A DNA stretch of 44,861 bases from Saprospiraceae bacterium (lineage in GTDB: Bacteria > Bacteroidota > Bacteroidia > Chitinophagales > Saprospiraceae), in contig JANQWK010000040.1 of NCBI GenBank assembly GCA_030729925.1, positions 1 to 44,861 of the forward strand, given 5' to 3'. Both the position numbers and the translations under genes were made by a program. The notes under the pieces were generated by a model. That model was given only the letters and a program-made list of their open reading frames with translations, searched no databases and was not told where the DNA came from. This document shows positions 17,884-26,505 of the stretch, in pieces; the first letter of the stretch is position 1, and every line of letters begins with the position of its first letter.

Positions 17884-19029
17884 TCAGATAGCTTGCAAGC
17901 GAAGTGCTGCTGTCTCAAGGGTTTCTGTTTTTTTGGCGAAGCAGAGGCGAATTACCTTTTCATCCAGGCCGGAGCTGTAGAAAACAGAAACGGGAATAGC
18001 GGCTACGCCGTATTGCGTGGTTAGTGTTTTGGCAAAGGTGGTATCCGGTTCATCGCTAAGACTGCTGTAATCAAAGAGTTGGAAGTAAGTTCCCCTGCAG
18101 GAAAAAGGTTTTAGGCCTGATCCGGACATGGCTTGCAGGAAAAAATCTCTTTTCGCTTGGTAGAAGCCGGGCAGTTGTTCGTAATGCGAAGGAACCTGCA
18201 GGTAATCGGCCAGTGCGTATTGTATGGGAGTATTGCAGGAAAACACATTGAACTGGTGTACCTTCCTGAACTCGGCAGTCAGCAAAGGAGGTGCGACCAC
18301 ATAGCCCAATTTCCAGCCTGTATTGTGGAAGGTTTTGCCGAAGGAAAAGGCAATAAAGCTGCGCTTGTACAGTTCCGGATACTTGAGCACAGACTCATGT
18401 GCTGCACCATCGTAAATCAGATGTTCGTACACCTCATCACTGATCACCCAGAGTCCGTATTTTTTTACAAGGTGTTGTAGCGCCAACAAATCAGACGACT
18501 CCAGGATCGTCCCGGTGGGATTGTGCGGAGAATTGATCATGATCGCCCGGGTTGTGGGAGTCACCATCGCCTCCACGGCAGCCCAGTCTATGCGGTAATC
18601 CGGTGCTTTCAGCAAAAAAGGCAGCGCTTTGCCTCCGCAAACCTCAATCCCCGGGATATAAGAATCATAAGCGGGTTCGAACACGATCACCTCGTCACCC
18701 GGTCGAACCAAGGTTGCAATAGCCGTAAAAATGGCTTGGGTAGCCCCTGCCGTAACGGTAATTTCTGATTCAGGATTCGGTCTGAACGGATACAAGCGCT
18801 CGATTTTTTCGGCAATAGCCGCCCGGAGCGGCGCGGCACCAGGCATAGGAGCGTATTGGTTGAAGCCCGACTGCATATAATGGCAAACCCGATCAATCAG
18901 ATCCGGATCGGAAGGAAAATCGGGGAACCCCTGCGACAGGTTGATCGCCTGATGTTCGTTGGCCAGGGCCGACATCACCGTAAAAATTGTTGTGCCCACA
19001 TTGGGCAGCTTGGAGGATAGCTCCTGCAT
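17884..19029 (-). CDS. PLP-dependent aminotransferase, YbdL-like (methionine/aromatic)
   Basis: The 381-residue product has the fold type I aminotransferase layout. It shows SQGFPDFPSDPDL (about 33-45), NQYAPMPGAAPLRAAIAEK, ITVTAGATQAIF, the SPHNPTG turn, and the PLP-lysine motif FSFGKTFHNTGWKLGY with the Schiff-base Lys near residue 235. The SQGFPDF and QYAPMPG signatures are those of YbdL/kynurenine-type enzymes, which transaminate methionine, aromatic amino acids or kynurenine. It is the third gene of a minus-strand run behind the M42 peptidase and the pterin dehydratase, 12 bases after the latter. The precise amino-acid preference is not resolved. Confidence 0.92.
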   Translation of the reverse strand: MQELSSKLPNVGTTIFTVMSALANEHQAINLSQGFPDFPSDPDLIDRVCHYMQSGFNQYAPMPGAAPLRAAIAEKIERLYPFRPNPESEITVTAGATQAIFTAIATLVRPGDEVIVFEPAYDSYIPGIEVCGGKALPFLLKAPDYRIDWAAVEAMVTPTTRAIMINSPHNPTGTILESSDLLALQHLVKKYGLWVISDEVYEHLIYDGAAHESVLKYPELYKRSFIAFSFGKTFHNTGWKLGYVVAPPLLTAEFRKVHQFNVFSCNTPIQYALADYLQVPSHYEQLPGFYQAKRDFFLQAMSGSGLKPFSCRGTYFQLFDYSSLSDEPDTTFAKTLTTQYGVAAIPVSVFYSSGLDEKVIRLCFAKKTETLETAALRLQAI

Positions 19030-19041
19030 AGAAATAGCTTT

Positions 19042-19287
19042 TCAGGAATCGTACTTTTCAAAAACCCGATCTATTGCTGCAGCCAAGTGTCTGTCTTTCT
19101 CGGTCACCACGTTGCCCGCATCATGGGTACTCAACCGGACGTGCACCCGATTGTACACATTCGACCAATCGGGATGATGGTTGTGCTGCTCCGCATAAAA
19201 AGCCACTTCGGTCATAAAGGCAAAAGCAGCCTTGAAGTCCTTGAAAACAAAAGAACGCTCAAGGGACTCGTTGGTCTCTTTCCACAT
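19042..19287 (-). CDS. Pterin-4a-carbinolamine dehydratase
   Basis: The 81-residue protein matches the PhhB/DCoH family core: [20 protein letters not shown], then [20 protein letters not shown] with the active-site HHP pair, and a terminal [12 protein letters not shown] helix. It removes water from 4a-hydroxy-tetrahydropterin to recycle the cofactor of aromatic amino-acid hydroxylases. It is slightly shorter than the usual 95-105 residues at the N-terminus. It lies between the M42 peptidase (33 bases) and the aminotransferase (12 bases). No phenylalanine hydroxylase gene is in the window. Confidence 0.93.
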   Translation of the reverse strand: MWKETNESLERSFVFKDFKAAFAFMTEVAFYAEQHNHHPDWSNVYNRVHVRLSTHDAGNVVTEKDRHLAAAIDRVFEKYDS

Positions 19288-19320
19288 AGCAAACCCTATT
19301 TTTAAGTAAAAAAACTAACC

Positions 19321-20391
19321 TTACAAGCCTACGTCTATACCTTCGAAGCCCCAGTCAAACTCATCCAGCCTTGCAATCCCTTCTGCCAGCAAATCAATAC
19401 TGTGTCGAATATCCTGCTTGTGTGCCATTTCGATGGTCTGGTGAATATGTCGCAGGGGAATGGAAACCGCCCCTGCAATCGAACCGCCCTTTTGGTTGTA
19501 GCGCTGAATACCGGCAGTATCTGTCCCACCACTGGGAAGGATCTCCATTTGGTACTTAATATTATGCTGGGTCGCTATTGTTTTCAGATAATTGACCATC
19601 CGATAATCTGAAATCGTAGAGCCATCCAGGATTTTGATAGCCGTCCCGTGACCCAATCGGGTCACCATCTCATGAGTAGCTGCTGAAGGCACATCGAAAG
19701 CGATCGTCACATCCAGACCAAATCCAAAATCGGGATTAATCGCCTGAGCCGCTGCCATAGCACCCCGAAGCCCCACTTCTTCCTGGACGGTAAATACGGC
19801 ATACAGATCATGAGGAATCTCTCTGTCTTTCAGCGCGCGAAGGGCTTCTATCAGGATAAACACCGACACCCTGTTGTCCAAAGACTTACTATTTACGCAA
19901 TCACCCATTTCGATCAATGCCCGCTCCCGGGTAACCGGGTTGCCCACCGACACAAACTCCTCCACTGCTGGTTTTTTCATGCCAAGATCAATAAAATAAT
20001 CCTGGATAGGCACCGGTTTGTTGCGTTCCTCGGGCGACATAATATGGATAGGTTTGGAACCCATCACTCCAATCAGGTCTTTCTTACCATGGACAATCAC
20101 CCGCTGAGAAGTCAGGGTTTTGGGATCAAAGCCCCCCAAGGGGATAAAACGAAGAAAGCCCTCATCGTCAATATGCGTCACGATAAAAGCAATTTCGTCC
20201 ATGTGAGCAGCTACCATCACCCGCTTATCGGAGCGGCCTTTTTTGATCGCATACACATTACCCATATTGTCTATGGTTAGGGAATCCACCAATGGCTTCA
20301 CCATTTCTACGACCAGCGCCCTCACTTTTTGTTCATATCCAGGCGCTCCGGGCGTTTCGCAAATTTTCTTTAGCAATTCGATATTGATCAT
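19321..20391 (-). CDS. M42 family metalloaminopeptidase
   Basis: The 356-residue product has the M42 (FrvX/TET-like) signatures. It shows LCETPGAPGYE-like N-terminal (ICETPGAPGYEQKVR), the first metal ligand in VAAHMDEIAF near residue 62-71, the bridging Asp in LDNRVSVF, the catalytic Glu pair in TVQEEVGLRGA, and GGTDTAGIQ toward the C-terminus. These enzymes form large cytoplasmic tetrahedral assemblies that trim short peptides. It leads a three-gene minus-strand run with the pterin dehydratase and the aminotransferase, which may feed on released amino acids. The ATG at 20391 gives the normal start. Confidence 0.93.
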   Translation of the reverse strand: MINIELLKKICETPGAPGYEQKVRALVVEMVKPLVDSLTIDNMGNVYAIKKGRSDKRVMVAAHMDEIAFIVTHIDDEGFLRFIPLGGFDPKTLTSQRVIVHGKKDLIGVMGSKPIHIMSPEERNKPVPIQDYFIDLGMKKPAVEEFVSVGNPVTRERALIEMGDCVNSKSLDNRVSVFILIEALRALKDREIPHDLYAVFTVQEEVGLRGAMAAAQAINPDFGFGLDVTIAFDVPSAATHEMVTRLGHGTAIKILDGSTISDYRMVNYLKTIATQHNIKYQMEILPSGGTDTAGIQRYNQKGGSIAGAVSIPLRHIHQTIEMAHKQDIRHSIDLLAEGIARLDEFDWGFEGIDVGL

Positions 20392-20468
20392 ACCTTCGTT
20401 TTCGTAAGTAACTCAGCTAAATTAGCACTATTTTGGCATTGGATTTCAATTACCGACAAATTCCTTGC

Positions 20469-21962
20469 ATGTCCCTGATCAAAAAACTTGCCGGAGAAAC
20501 TGCATTATACGGGCTGGGTAATATTCTCAACCGCGTACTTAACTACTTGATTGTAACGCCCTATCTGACGTATGTGTTCAACGACGATCAGGGAGAATAT
20601 GGCATACATGGAATTATGTACGCCTTCGCCGCGCTGCTGATGGTCATTTTGACGTATGGCTTGGAGACCGCCTTCTTTCGGTTTGCCAGCGATAAAACCT
20701 ACAATCTCGCCAGCGTGCTTTCTACAGCAGTGCTTTCTATCTTTTCGACCACGCTGATTTTTGTGGGACTCATCGTCTATTTTGCGGTGCCTTTGGCGGA
20801 CTTTCTCACCCGACCGGAAGACTGGTCGTATGTTGTACTGTTTGCCTGCATTGTCGGATTAGATGTACTGGCAGCTATCCCTTTTGCGCATTTGCGGCAT
20901 CAAAACCGACCTGTGCGATTCGTAGCCATCAAGGCAGTTAATGTAGTGACCAATGGTATATTTATTGTGCTGTTGCTCGAAATTTTCCCCTGGGCAGTGC
21001 AAAAAGGCTGGCTGGATATGCCGGTTTTTCTAGACAAAAGCCAACGCCTCTATTTCGTTTTCATCGCTAACCTTGCAGCCAGTGCGCTCACCTTTGGCAT
21101 GCTGTCTCCCGCCCTGCTACGCATACAACCCGTATTTGATATCGCCCTCTGGAAAAAAATGATGCATTATGCCCTGCCATTAGTGGTTGTAGGGATTGCG
21201 GGAATGATCAACCAGTTGGCCGACCGTTATCTGATCTCTCGCTGGATGCCGGGAACTCCGGAAGAAAACCTGGTGAGTTCGGGTATTTACAGTGCTGCCG
21301 CACGTATAGCTGTGTTGCTCAACCTTTTCACACAAGCATTTCGGTATGCGGCAGAACCTTTTTTTTTCCGGCACGCAGCCGAGGATGACTCCCGGGAGAT
21401 TTACGGACAGGTAGGCAAAATTTTTACCATTGTCGGAGGACTCACTTTTCTGGGTATTCTTTTTTACCTGGATCTTATCCAATACCTCATTGGCAGCAAC
21501 TTCAGAGAAGGGCTGCGGATCGTCCCTATACTCCTCATGGCGTATCTCCTGCTGGGCTTGTATTTCAATTTTTCGATCTGGTACAAACTTGCCGATTTTA
21601 CCATGGCAGGAGCCATTATCGCACTGGGAGGGGTAGTGATCACCCTGCTCATGAATGCTTATCTCATCCCCCAAATGGGCTATGAAGGAGCGGCCTGGTC
21701 TGCCCTGGCTTGCTTTGGCTTCATGGCAATTGCCGGTTACCTGAGCGGGCAATGGTTTTATCCGATTGCCTATCCGGTAGCACGTATGCTCGCGTACATC
21801 GGCCTGTCTCTCGGACTTTACGGAATCAGTCTCTGGCTGCGCCAAAAAATGGATGCTCAACTGCTTCCCGTTCTGGTTGTCAACACCGCTTTACTGCTCC
21901 TGTATCTCACCATCGTTTTCTTCGCAGAACGAAAGCCAAAACTCAAACGGGAAAATAGCTGA
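20469..21962 (+). CDS. Polysaccharide/oligosaccharide flippase (MOP family)
   Basis: Starting at the ATG at 20469 (MSLIKKLAGETALYGLGNIL) gives about 497 residues; a TTG at 20433 would add twelve. The protein has some twelve to fourteen hydrophobic segments. The opening GETALYGLGNILNRVLNYLIVTP is the usual start of Wzx/MATE-like O-antigen flippases, and GIAGMINQLADRYLISRWM is the conserved central loop. It likely moves a lipid-linked saccharide across the inner membrane. No glycosyltransferase cluster surrounds it, so it may serve lipid-linked precursors made elsewhere. It is divergent from the M42 peptidase gene. Confidence 0.88.
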   Translation: MSLIKKLAGETALYGLGNILNRVLNYLIVTPYLTYVFNDDQGEYGIHGIMYAFAALLMVILTYGLETAFFRFASDKTYNLASVLSTAVLSIFSTTLIFVGLIVYFAVPLADFLTRPEDWSYVVLFACIVGLDVLAAIPFAHLRHQNRPVRFVAIKAVNVVTNGIFIVLLLEIFPWAVQKGWLDMPVFLDKSQRLYFVFIANLAASALTFGMLSPALLRIQPVFDIALWKKMMHYALPLVVVGIAGMINQLADRYLISRWMPGTPEENLVSSGIYSAAARIAVLLNLFTQAFRYAAEPFFFRHAAEDDSREIYGQVGKIFTIVGGLTFLGILFYLDLIQYLIGSNFREGLRIVPILLMAYLLLGLYFNFSIWYKLADFTMAGAIIALGGVVITLLMNAYLIPQMGYEGAAWSALACFGFMAIAGYLSGQWFYPIAYPVARMLAYIGLSLGLYGISLWLRQKMDAQLLPVLVVNTALLLLYLTIVFFAERKPKLKRENS

Positions 21963-22263
21963 TTTATTACCCCTTTTTAACTGAAAATCAGCATATTAAA
22001 CTACAGGTGCAAGGCACCTTAAAGTGCCTTGCACCTGATTACCCCTATTAATACCTCGACATTCAAAAAAGTAACCCACCTTTAGCCCTGTTTCAAAACC
22101 CAACATAGATAGCATTCTCCCATTTCACCAGCAAAAAGTTAACCTCATAACAATAAACTAGCGCTGATTAGCCTTATTGTTGGGCTTGCGGCAGTGTGAA
22201 TTTCCGTATAAATACTTAACTTTATCAAGAATTACGTGACGCTATCCTTAATTCTGGTCTGTC
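21963..22263. other. Intergenic region with repeat copy 5
   Basis: About 300 bases lie between the flippase and the barrel gene, both on the plus strand. Repeat copy 5 occupies 22005-22077. The rest is AT-rich leader sequence upstream of the barrel gene, with TAACTTTA near 22218 as a one-mismatch -7 element but no good -33. I see no additional gene. Confidence 0.55.
22005..22077 (-). repeat. Dispersed palindromic repeat, copy 5
   Basis: Read on the minus strand: left box GGGTTACTTTTTTG, then CGAGGTATTAATAGGGGTAATC, then the palindrome at 22005-22036 with arms AGGTGCAAGGCACT and GGTGCCTTGCACCT around TTAA (one mismatch). This is the only copy between two genes on the same strand in tandem. 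Confidence 0.88.
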
Positions 22264-23040
22264 ATGACTACCAATCCCATGTTTATGAAAAAATTGATCG
22301 TAATTATCACCCTCTTCCTACCCTGTTTGGCTGCAGCTCAGAGTCGCGTTTCAATAGATATACTGGGCGGTTTTGAGGTTTCCAACCGGCATTTGAGCAA
22401 TACCAGCGAAGACGAATTTGCAGTTGAAATTTTTGATAAGAGAGAGCGGGAGGAAGGACCAAAGGCCAACTACCGAACAGGTCTGAACGTGAGTATCCGC
22501 ATGAGTGATAAGTTGTGGCTCAAAAGTGGATTCAGGTTTGCCAGCGTGGGATATACCAGCAAAACCCAATACAATCTCATCTTTCCGGACGAATATGATC
22601 CGGTAACAGGTGAGCCTATATTACAGCCGTCTTTGCCACGAGAAGTGCGCTATACTTACAATTACTGGTTTTTGGAAATGCCTGTCATGGCCCGCTGGAT
22701 TTTTTCGGAGAAAAAATTTGTTCCCTACGCGGAGTTCGGTTTTTCAGGAATCTACTACCTCACAACGAGAACCCGATACACCACAGAGACTGAAAACCTG
22801 GTGTACCGCCTGGAATCTCCTGTAAATAGCGTATATCAGGTGACCGCCAACCTGGGTGTCGGGGTTAATGTCTATGTGAGCCCGATGTCCAATATGTTCA
22901 TACAACCCAATTTCAGGTATCATTTGAGTACCACCGCTCAAGCCCCTTTGCGGGAGCACCTCTTCAACTTTGGCGTAGAAATAGGCTATCGCGTTTTTCT
23001 CGGAAAACGAGACAAAAGTGAGGCTGCTGAGAAGAAATGA
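22264..23040 (+). CDS. Outer-membrane beta-barrel protein (porin family, PorT-like)
   Basis: The product is up to 258 residues with a signal peptide whose core is KKLIVIITLFLPCLAAAQS. Three in-frame ATGs (22264, 22279, 22285) precede it, and the last may be the true start. The mature part alternates hydrophobic and polar residues with aromatic girdles (DKLWLKSGFRFASVGY, FFLEMPVMARWIF-like segments, NMFIQPNFRYHLS). It ends in IGYRVFLGKRDK, as in the small eight- to ten-stranded OMP_b-brl_2 barrels of Bacteroidota. A specific role cannot be assigned; the family includes PorT of T9SS, but many members are unrelated in function. Confidence 0.82.
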   Translation: MTTNPMFMKKLIVIITLFLPCLAAAQSRVSIDILGGFEVSNRHLSNTSEDEFAVEIFDKREREEGPKANYRTGLNVSIRMSDKLWLKSGFRFASVGYTSKTQYNLIFPDEYDPVTGEPILQPSLPREVRYTYNYWFLEMPVMARWIFSEKKFVPYAEFGFSGIYYLTTRTRYTTETENLVYRLESPVNSVYQVTANLGVGVNVYVSPMSNMFIQPNFRYHLSTTAQAPLREHLFNFGVEIGYRVFLGKRDKSEAAEKK

Positions 23041-23118
23041 TATTCCGGATAATTTGTAGCTTTAAGGGTTATGTGGATGAATTGATTACATTTAACCCGA
23101 AAAATGTAGCTACACCGG

Positions 23119-23967
23119 ATGAATATTGTATTGTTTATCAGCAAAGATCTCGCCGGCTGTCTGGCTTTCAACGAACTGTACCCCCGCATAGGTACACATA
23201 TCCGAGCTGTGTTTTATTCTACCGGAGTGGGCAATAAGGATAGAAAAGTTCCAGCACTGCAACTGCTGGAATACTATGAAGCCGTGCACCCTTTTGAGGT
23301 GGTATTTCCACAACTGGACACAGGCAGTTTCATTACCATTGAAGATATTACCTCGCGCACAGGGATTCCGTGTTCGGCAGCCCCAGAGATGGACGAGTCC
23401 TTTGCGCAACACCTGCGGGCTTTAAAGGCCGACCTGTTTTTGTCTGTTCGCTTTGGCAAACTTTTCAAAGGCTCTTTTTTGTCCATCGCCCCAATGGGCA
23501 TTCTAAACCTTCATTCCGCTATATTACCTGCCTACCGTGGCATCCTGGGCACCCTGCACAGTTTACTCGATGGCCGGAACCAAATTGGCTGTACCCTGCA
23601 CTATGTTCCGAATGAGGGCATTGACAACGGCGCAATACTCGGCATAGCAACTTTACCTGTGCATCCTGACCGTTCACTGTTTTGGCATGTCTGGAATTTG
23701 TATCCAGGAGGAGTGCAGCTGATTGATAAGGTCGTACAACAATTAGCGCAGGGGATTACTCCCCCCGCAGCGATCCAAGACGCCGGACAAAGTCGGTACT
23801 TTTCCCTGCCTTCCACTCACCATTTCGAACTATTAAAAGCAAAAGGAGTTGAAATAATTACGCAAAGGGACTACACCGACTATTTTTCCACGTCAGTGGG
23901 CACCCATACATCGCATATAGTTACCGCTGCTCTAGCCAAAATTGACCCGAAATACGCGCTTTCATGA
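23119..23967 (+). CDS. Formyltransferase-fold protein (Fmt/ArnA-type family)
   Basis: The 282-residue protein carries the 10-formyltetrahydrofolate-dependent formyltransferase core: RALKADLFLSVRFGKLF, then NLHSAILPAYRG with the catalytic Asn and His (around residues 132-134), and NEGIDNGAIL with the catalytic Asp. It is shorter than methionyl-tRNA formyltransferase and lacks its C-terminal tRNA-binding domain. A role as tRNA-Met formyltransferase is therefore unlikely; a sugar-amine or other small-molecule acceptor is more plausible. It overlaps the next gene by four bases (ATGA), pointing to coupled translation with the SGNH hydrolase. Confidence 0.85.
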   Translation: MNIVLFISKDLAGCLAFNELYPRIGTHIRAVFYSTGVGNKDRKVPALQLLEYYEAVHPFEVVFPQLDTGSFITIEDITSRTGIPCSAAPEMDESFAQHLRALKADLFLSVRFGKLFKGSFLSIAPMGILNLHSAILPAYRGILGTLHSLLDGRNQIGCTLHYVPNEGIDNGAILGIATLPVHPDRSLFWHVWNLYPGGVQLIDKVVQQLAQGITPPAAIQDAGQSRYFSLPSTHHFELLKAKGVEIITQRDYTDYFSTSVGTHTSHIVTAALAKIDPKYALS

Positions 23968-24752
23968 ATCAAATCAGATTTTTTGCCGGTATTTTACTAT
24001 CGCTTCCCTTTTTTCCACTGATGATCCTTCAGGGGAAGCAACTGAGAAAAACCCTTCATTTTCCGGGTGAACCCAACGATACCGTTGGAGAATGCGGCCA
24101 TTCCGGCCAAAAATTCCGGATTCTGCTGTTGGGAGAAAGTTCGGTTGCAGGCGTAGGAGCGTCGAGCCATGCCAATGGATTGGTAGGAGCACTTGCCGGC
24201 CAACTGGCAGATCAGTACGAATGGCAGGTAGAATGGGAGGTCGTGGCCAAAAGCGGCTATACCGCCCAACGGGTCAATCAGAAACTGTTACCCCGAATCA
24301 AAAGCAGCCATGCCGACCTGGTCGTAATTGGACTCGGTGCTAATGATGCTTTTGGCTGGCGTTCGCCAAAAAACTGGAAAGCGGATATTACACAACTCCA
24401 TGAGCAACTCAGGCAGCGGTTTCCGCGAACACCGATTCTTTTTATGCACCTCCCGCCACTGAAATTTTTTCCAGCTTTACCCCCCCTAATCAGAAAAACG
24501 GCTGCCTATAACCTGGATTTACTGGGAAGAGAACTGCAAAGCCTGGTCGAACAAAAAGAAGAAACCTGGTTTTGTGGGCAATCCGAGGATTTTATACAGG
24601 AGTTGTCACAAACCGGGAACCGAGAGCAAGTGTCCGAGTATTTCAGCGATGGGATTCATCCTTCGGAAAAAACCTATCACCAATGGGGACTTATGCTTGC
24701 GAGGTATATCATTGACCAGCAGTTGATCAAACTCAGTCAACCTACCTCCTGA
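23964..24752 (+). CDS. SGNH/GDSL-family hydrolase
   Basis: The 262-residue product has an N-terminal hydrophobic segment (FFAGILLSLPFFPLMI), suggesting membrane attachment or export. It then shows the SGNH blocks: block I ILLLGESSVAGVGAS with the nucleophile Ser (about 54), block III VIGLGANDAFG with the Asn, and block V DGIHPSEKTYH with the Asp-His pair near residue 230. Such enzymes are esterases or acetyl-hydrolases acting on lipids, sugars or polysaccharides. It overlaps the formyltransferase by ATGA, so the two act as a unit. Together they may modify a surface sugar, but this is inference. Confidence 0.88.
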   Translation: MNQIRFFAGILLSLPFFPLMILQGKQLRKTLHFPGEPNDTVGECGHSGQKFRILLLGESSVAGVGASSHANGLVGALAGQLADQYEWQVEWEVVAKSGYTAQRVNQKLLPRIKSSHADLVVIGLGANDAFGWRSPKNWKADITQLHEQLRQRFPRTPILFMHLPPLKFFPALPPLIRKTAAYNLDLLGRELQSLVEQKEETWFCGQSEDFIQELSQTGNREQVSEYFSDGIHPSEKTYHQWGLMLARYIIDQQLIKLSQPTS

Positions 24753-24805
24753 CCAATCTGCTCATTTTTTAAAACCTTTATCGTTCTAGTCTCAAATGAT
24801 TTTGT

Positions 24806-26431
24806 ATGATGCGAAAAAAAATGCTCCGTACTTTGATGCTTGCACTTGCAGCATGTCTTTCTTTACCGGCATTTGCGCAGGATATTGCGTTGCCGACCGA
24901 TTATCTTCCCACTGCATTCCACAAGAAGCAACGGCAGGCCTTTAAAGAAAAAATGGCGCCTAATTCTGTAGCGGTTATTTTTGCGAACCCTGTGCGCAAC
25001 CGAGCCAATGATGTGGACTTTATCTATCATCAGGATCCCAATTTTTACTATCTGACGGGTTACCAGGAACCCCATTCCATGATCATCCTGTTTTCAGAAC
25101 CCCAAACGGGTGCCGATGGCAAAACCTACGATGAAATTCTTTTTGCGCAAGCGCGCGACCCAAGAGAAGAAATGTGGACAGGGCGACGATTGGGCCCCGA
25201 GAGGGCAAAAACCTTACTCGATATCGCAGAAGTGATGGATCACGGAGCCTTCAAAGAAGCTGAAATTGACTTTGCTGCCTTCGAAGAGGTGTGGTTTCCA
25301 CAGTTTCACAACGATGTGCGAGATACCCCCAATGACGCGGACCTGTTTGATCTGATCAAGCAGTTTCGCTCCAAAGCAGGTATTCCGGAGGATTTCAATC
25401 CCCGAAAACATGCCATCCATCAACAAATCAGAACAACTGCTCCGGATTTTTACCAAAGTCTCGCAGAGGAAATCTTTGGAACTACCCGCTGGAATCCAGA
25501 ATTGAAAGATGATCCGATTATCCAGGCCTTCGTCAATGCCAACAGCATCGAAAGCCGAAAAAAAATCGCCGCATCCATACCGCCTTCCAACCTTAACCCA
25601 CAAGGACTGAGCAATACCATGAAACAACTCCGCGAGATAAAATCTCCGGAAGAACTCAAACTCCTGCGAAAGGCAGTCAGCATTTCCTGCGTAGGACAAA
25701 TCGAGGTCATGAAGGCGATGCGTCCTGAAATGTCCGAAATGGAAATACAGGGTATCCACGAGTTTGTCTTCAAAAAATACGGCGCAGAGTACGAAGGCTA
25801 TCCCTCTATCGTGGGCGCCGGGTACAATGGCTGTATTCTGCACTATATTGAAAACAACCGCCCCAGCGTGGATGGAGATCTCGTACTCATGGATCTGGGT
25901 GCGGAATACCACGGCTATACCGCCGATGTGACCCGAACCATACCCGCAAACGGCAAATTTAGTGAGGAGCAAAAATTGATCTACAATATCGTCCTGGAGG
26001 CTCAGGATGCCGGTATCGCAGCCTCTCAGCCCGGCAATAGCATGCGCGCACCACACCAGGCCGCTAAGGCAGTCATTGACAAAAGACTGGCCGAGTTGGG
26101 CATCATCCAACCCGGTGAGCGCCACAATTATTTCCCCCACGGGACTTCCCACTACGTGGGACTCGATGTCCATGATCCCGGAACCGGAGGACCCCTACAA
26201 CCCGGCAGCGTGATTACTGTTGAACCAGGAATCTATATCCCGGAAAATAGCCCCTGCGATAAAAAATGGTGGAACATTGCTGTTCGCATTGAAGATGATA
26301 TCCTCATCACCGAAACAGGAAACGAAAATCTTTCCGCCCTGGCTCCCAGAACCGTTGAAGCCATTGAACAAATGATGGCTCAGAAAAGTGCTCTGGATAA
26401 CTTTGCACTGCCCAATATTGATAACAAATAA
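24806..26431 (+). CDS. Secreted Xaa-Pro aminopeptidase (M24B, aminopeptidase P)
   Basis: The 541-residue product starts with a signal peptide (LRTLMLALAACLSLPAFAQ). An N-terminal creatinase-like domain (residues about 35-170, with NFYYLTGYQEPHSMIIL) precedes the pita-bread catalytic domain. Metal ligands are visible in LVLMDLGAEYHGYTADVTRT (two Asp), HGTSHYVGLDVHD (His), ITVEPGIYI (Glu) and VRIEDDILIT (Glu). It removes the N-terminal residue from peptides with proline in second place, in the periplasm or outside. It is a single gene 53 bases after the SGNH hydrolase, possibly with its own promoter, and is followed by repeat copy 6. Confidence 0.94.
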   Translation: MMRKKMLRTLMLALAACLSLPAFAQDIALPTDYLPTAFHKKQRQAFKEKMAPNSVAVIFANPVRNRANDVDFIYHQDPNFYYLTGYQEPHSMIILFSEPQTGADGKTYDEILFAQARDPREEMWTGRRLGPERAKTLLDIAEVMDHGAFKEAEIDFAAFEEVWFPQFHNDVRDTPNDADLFDLIKQFRSKAGIPEDFNPRKHAIHQQIRTTAPDFYQSLAEEIFGTTRWNPELKDDPIIQAFVNANSIESRKKIAASIPPSNLNPQGLSNTMKQLREIKSPEELKLLRKAVSISCVGQIEVMKAMRPEMSEMEIQGIHEFVFKKYGAEYEGYPSIVGAGYNGCILHYIENNRPSVDGDLVLMDLGAEYHGYTADVTRTIPANGKFSEEQKLIYNIVLEAQDAGIAASQPGNSMRAPHQAAKAVIDKRLAELGIIQPGERHNYFPHGTSHYVGLDVHDPGTGGPLQPGSVITVEPGIYIPENSPCDKKWWNIAVRIEDDILITETGNENLSALAPRTVEAIEQMMAQKSALDNFALPNIDNK

Positions 26432-26448
26432 TCAACTGCTCCATTGAT

Positions 26449-26462
26449 TCCAAAAAGTAACC
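26449..26462 (-). repeat. Inverted copy of the repeat's left box alone
   Basis: TCCAAAAAGTAACC is the exact reverse complement of GGTTACTTTTTGGA, the left box of repeat copy 6 at 26506-26519. The two face each other across 43 bases. None of the other copies has such a partner. Confidence 0.7.
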
Positions 26463-26505
26463 CGGAAGAGACATAAAAGAAGCAGAAGAAAAGGCGAAGG
26501 AAAAA

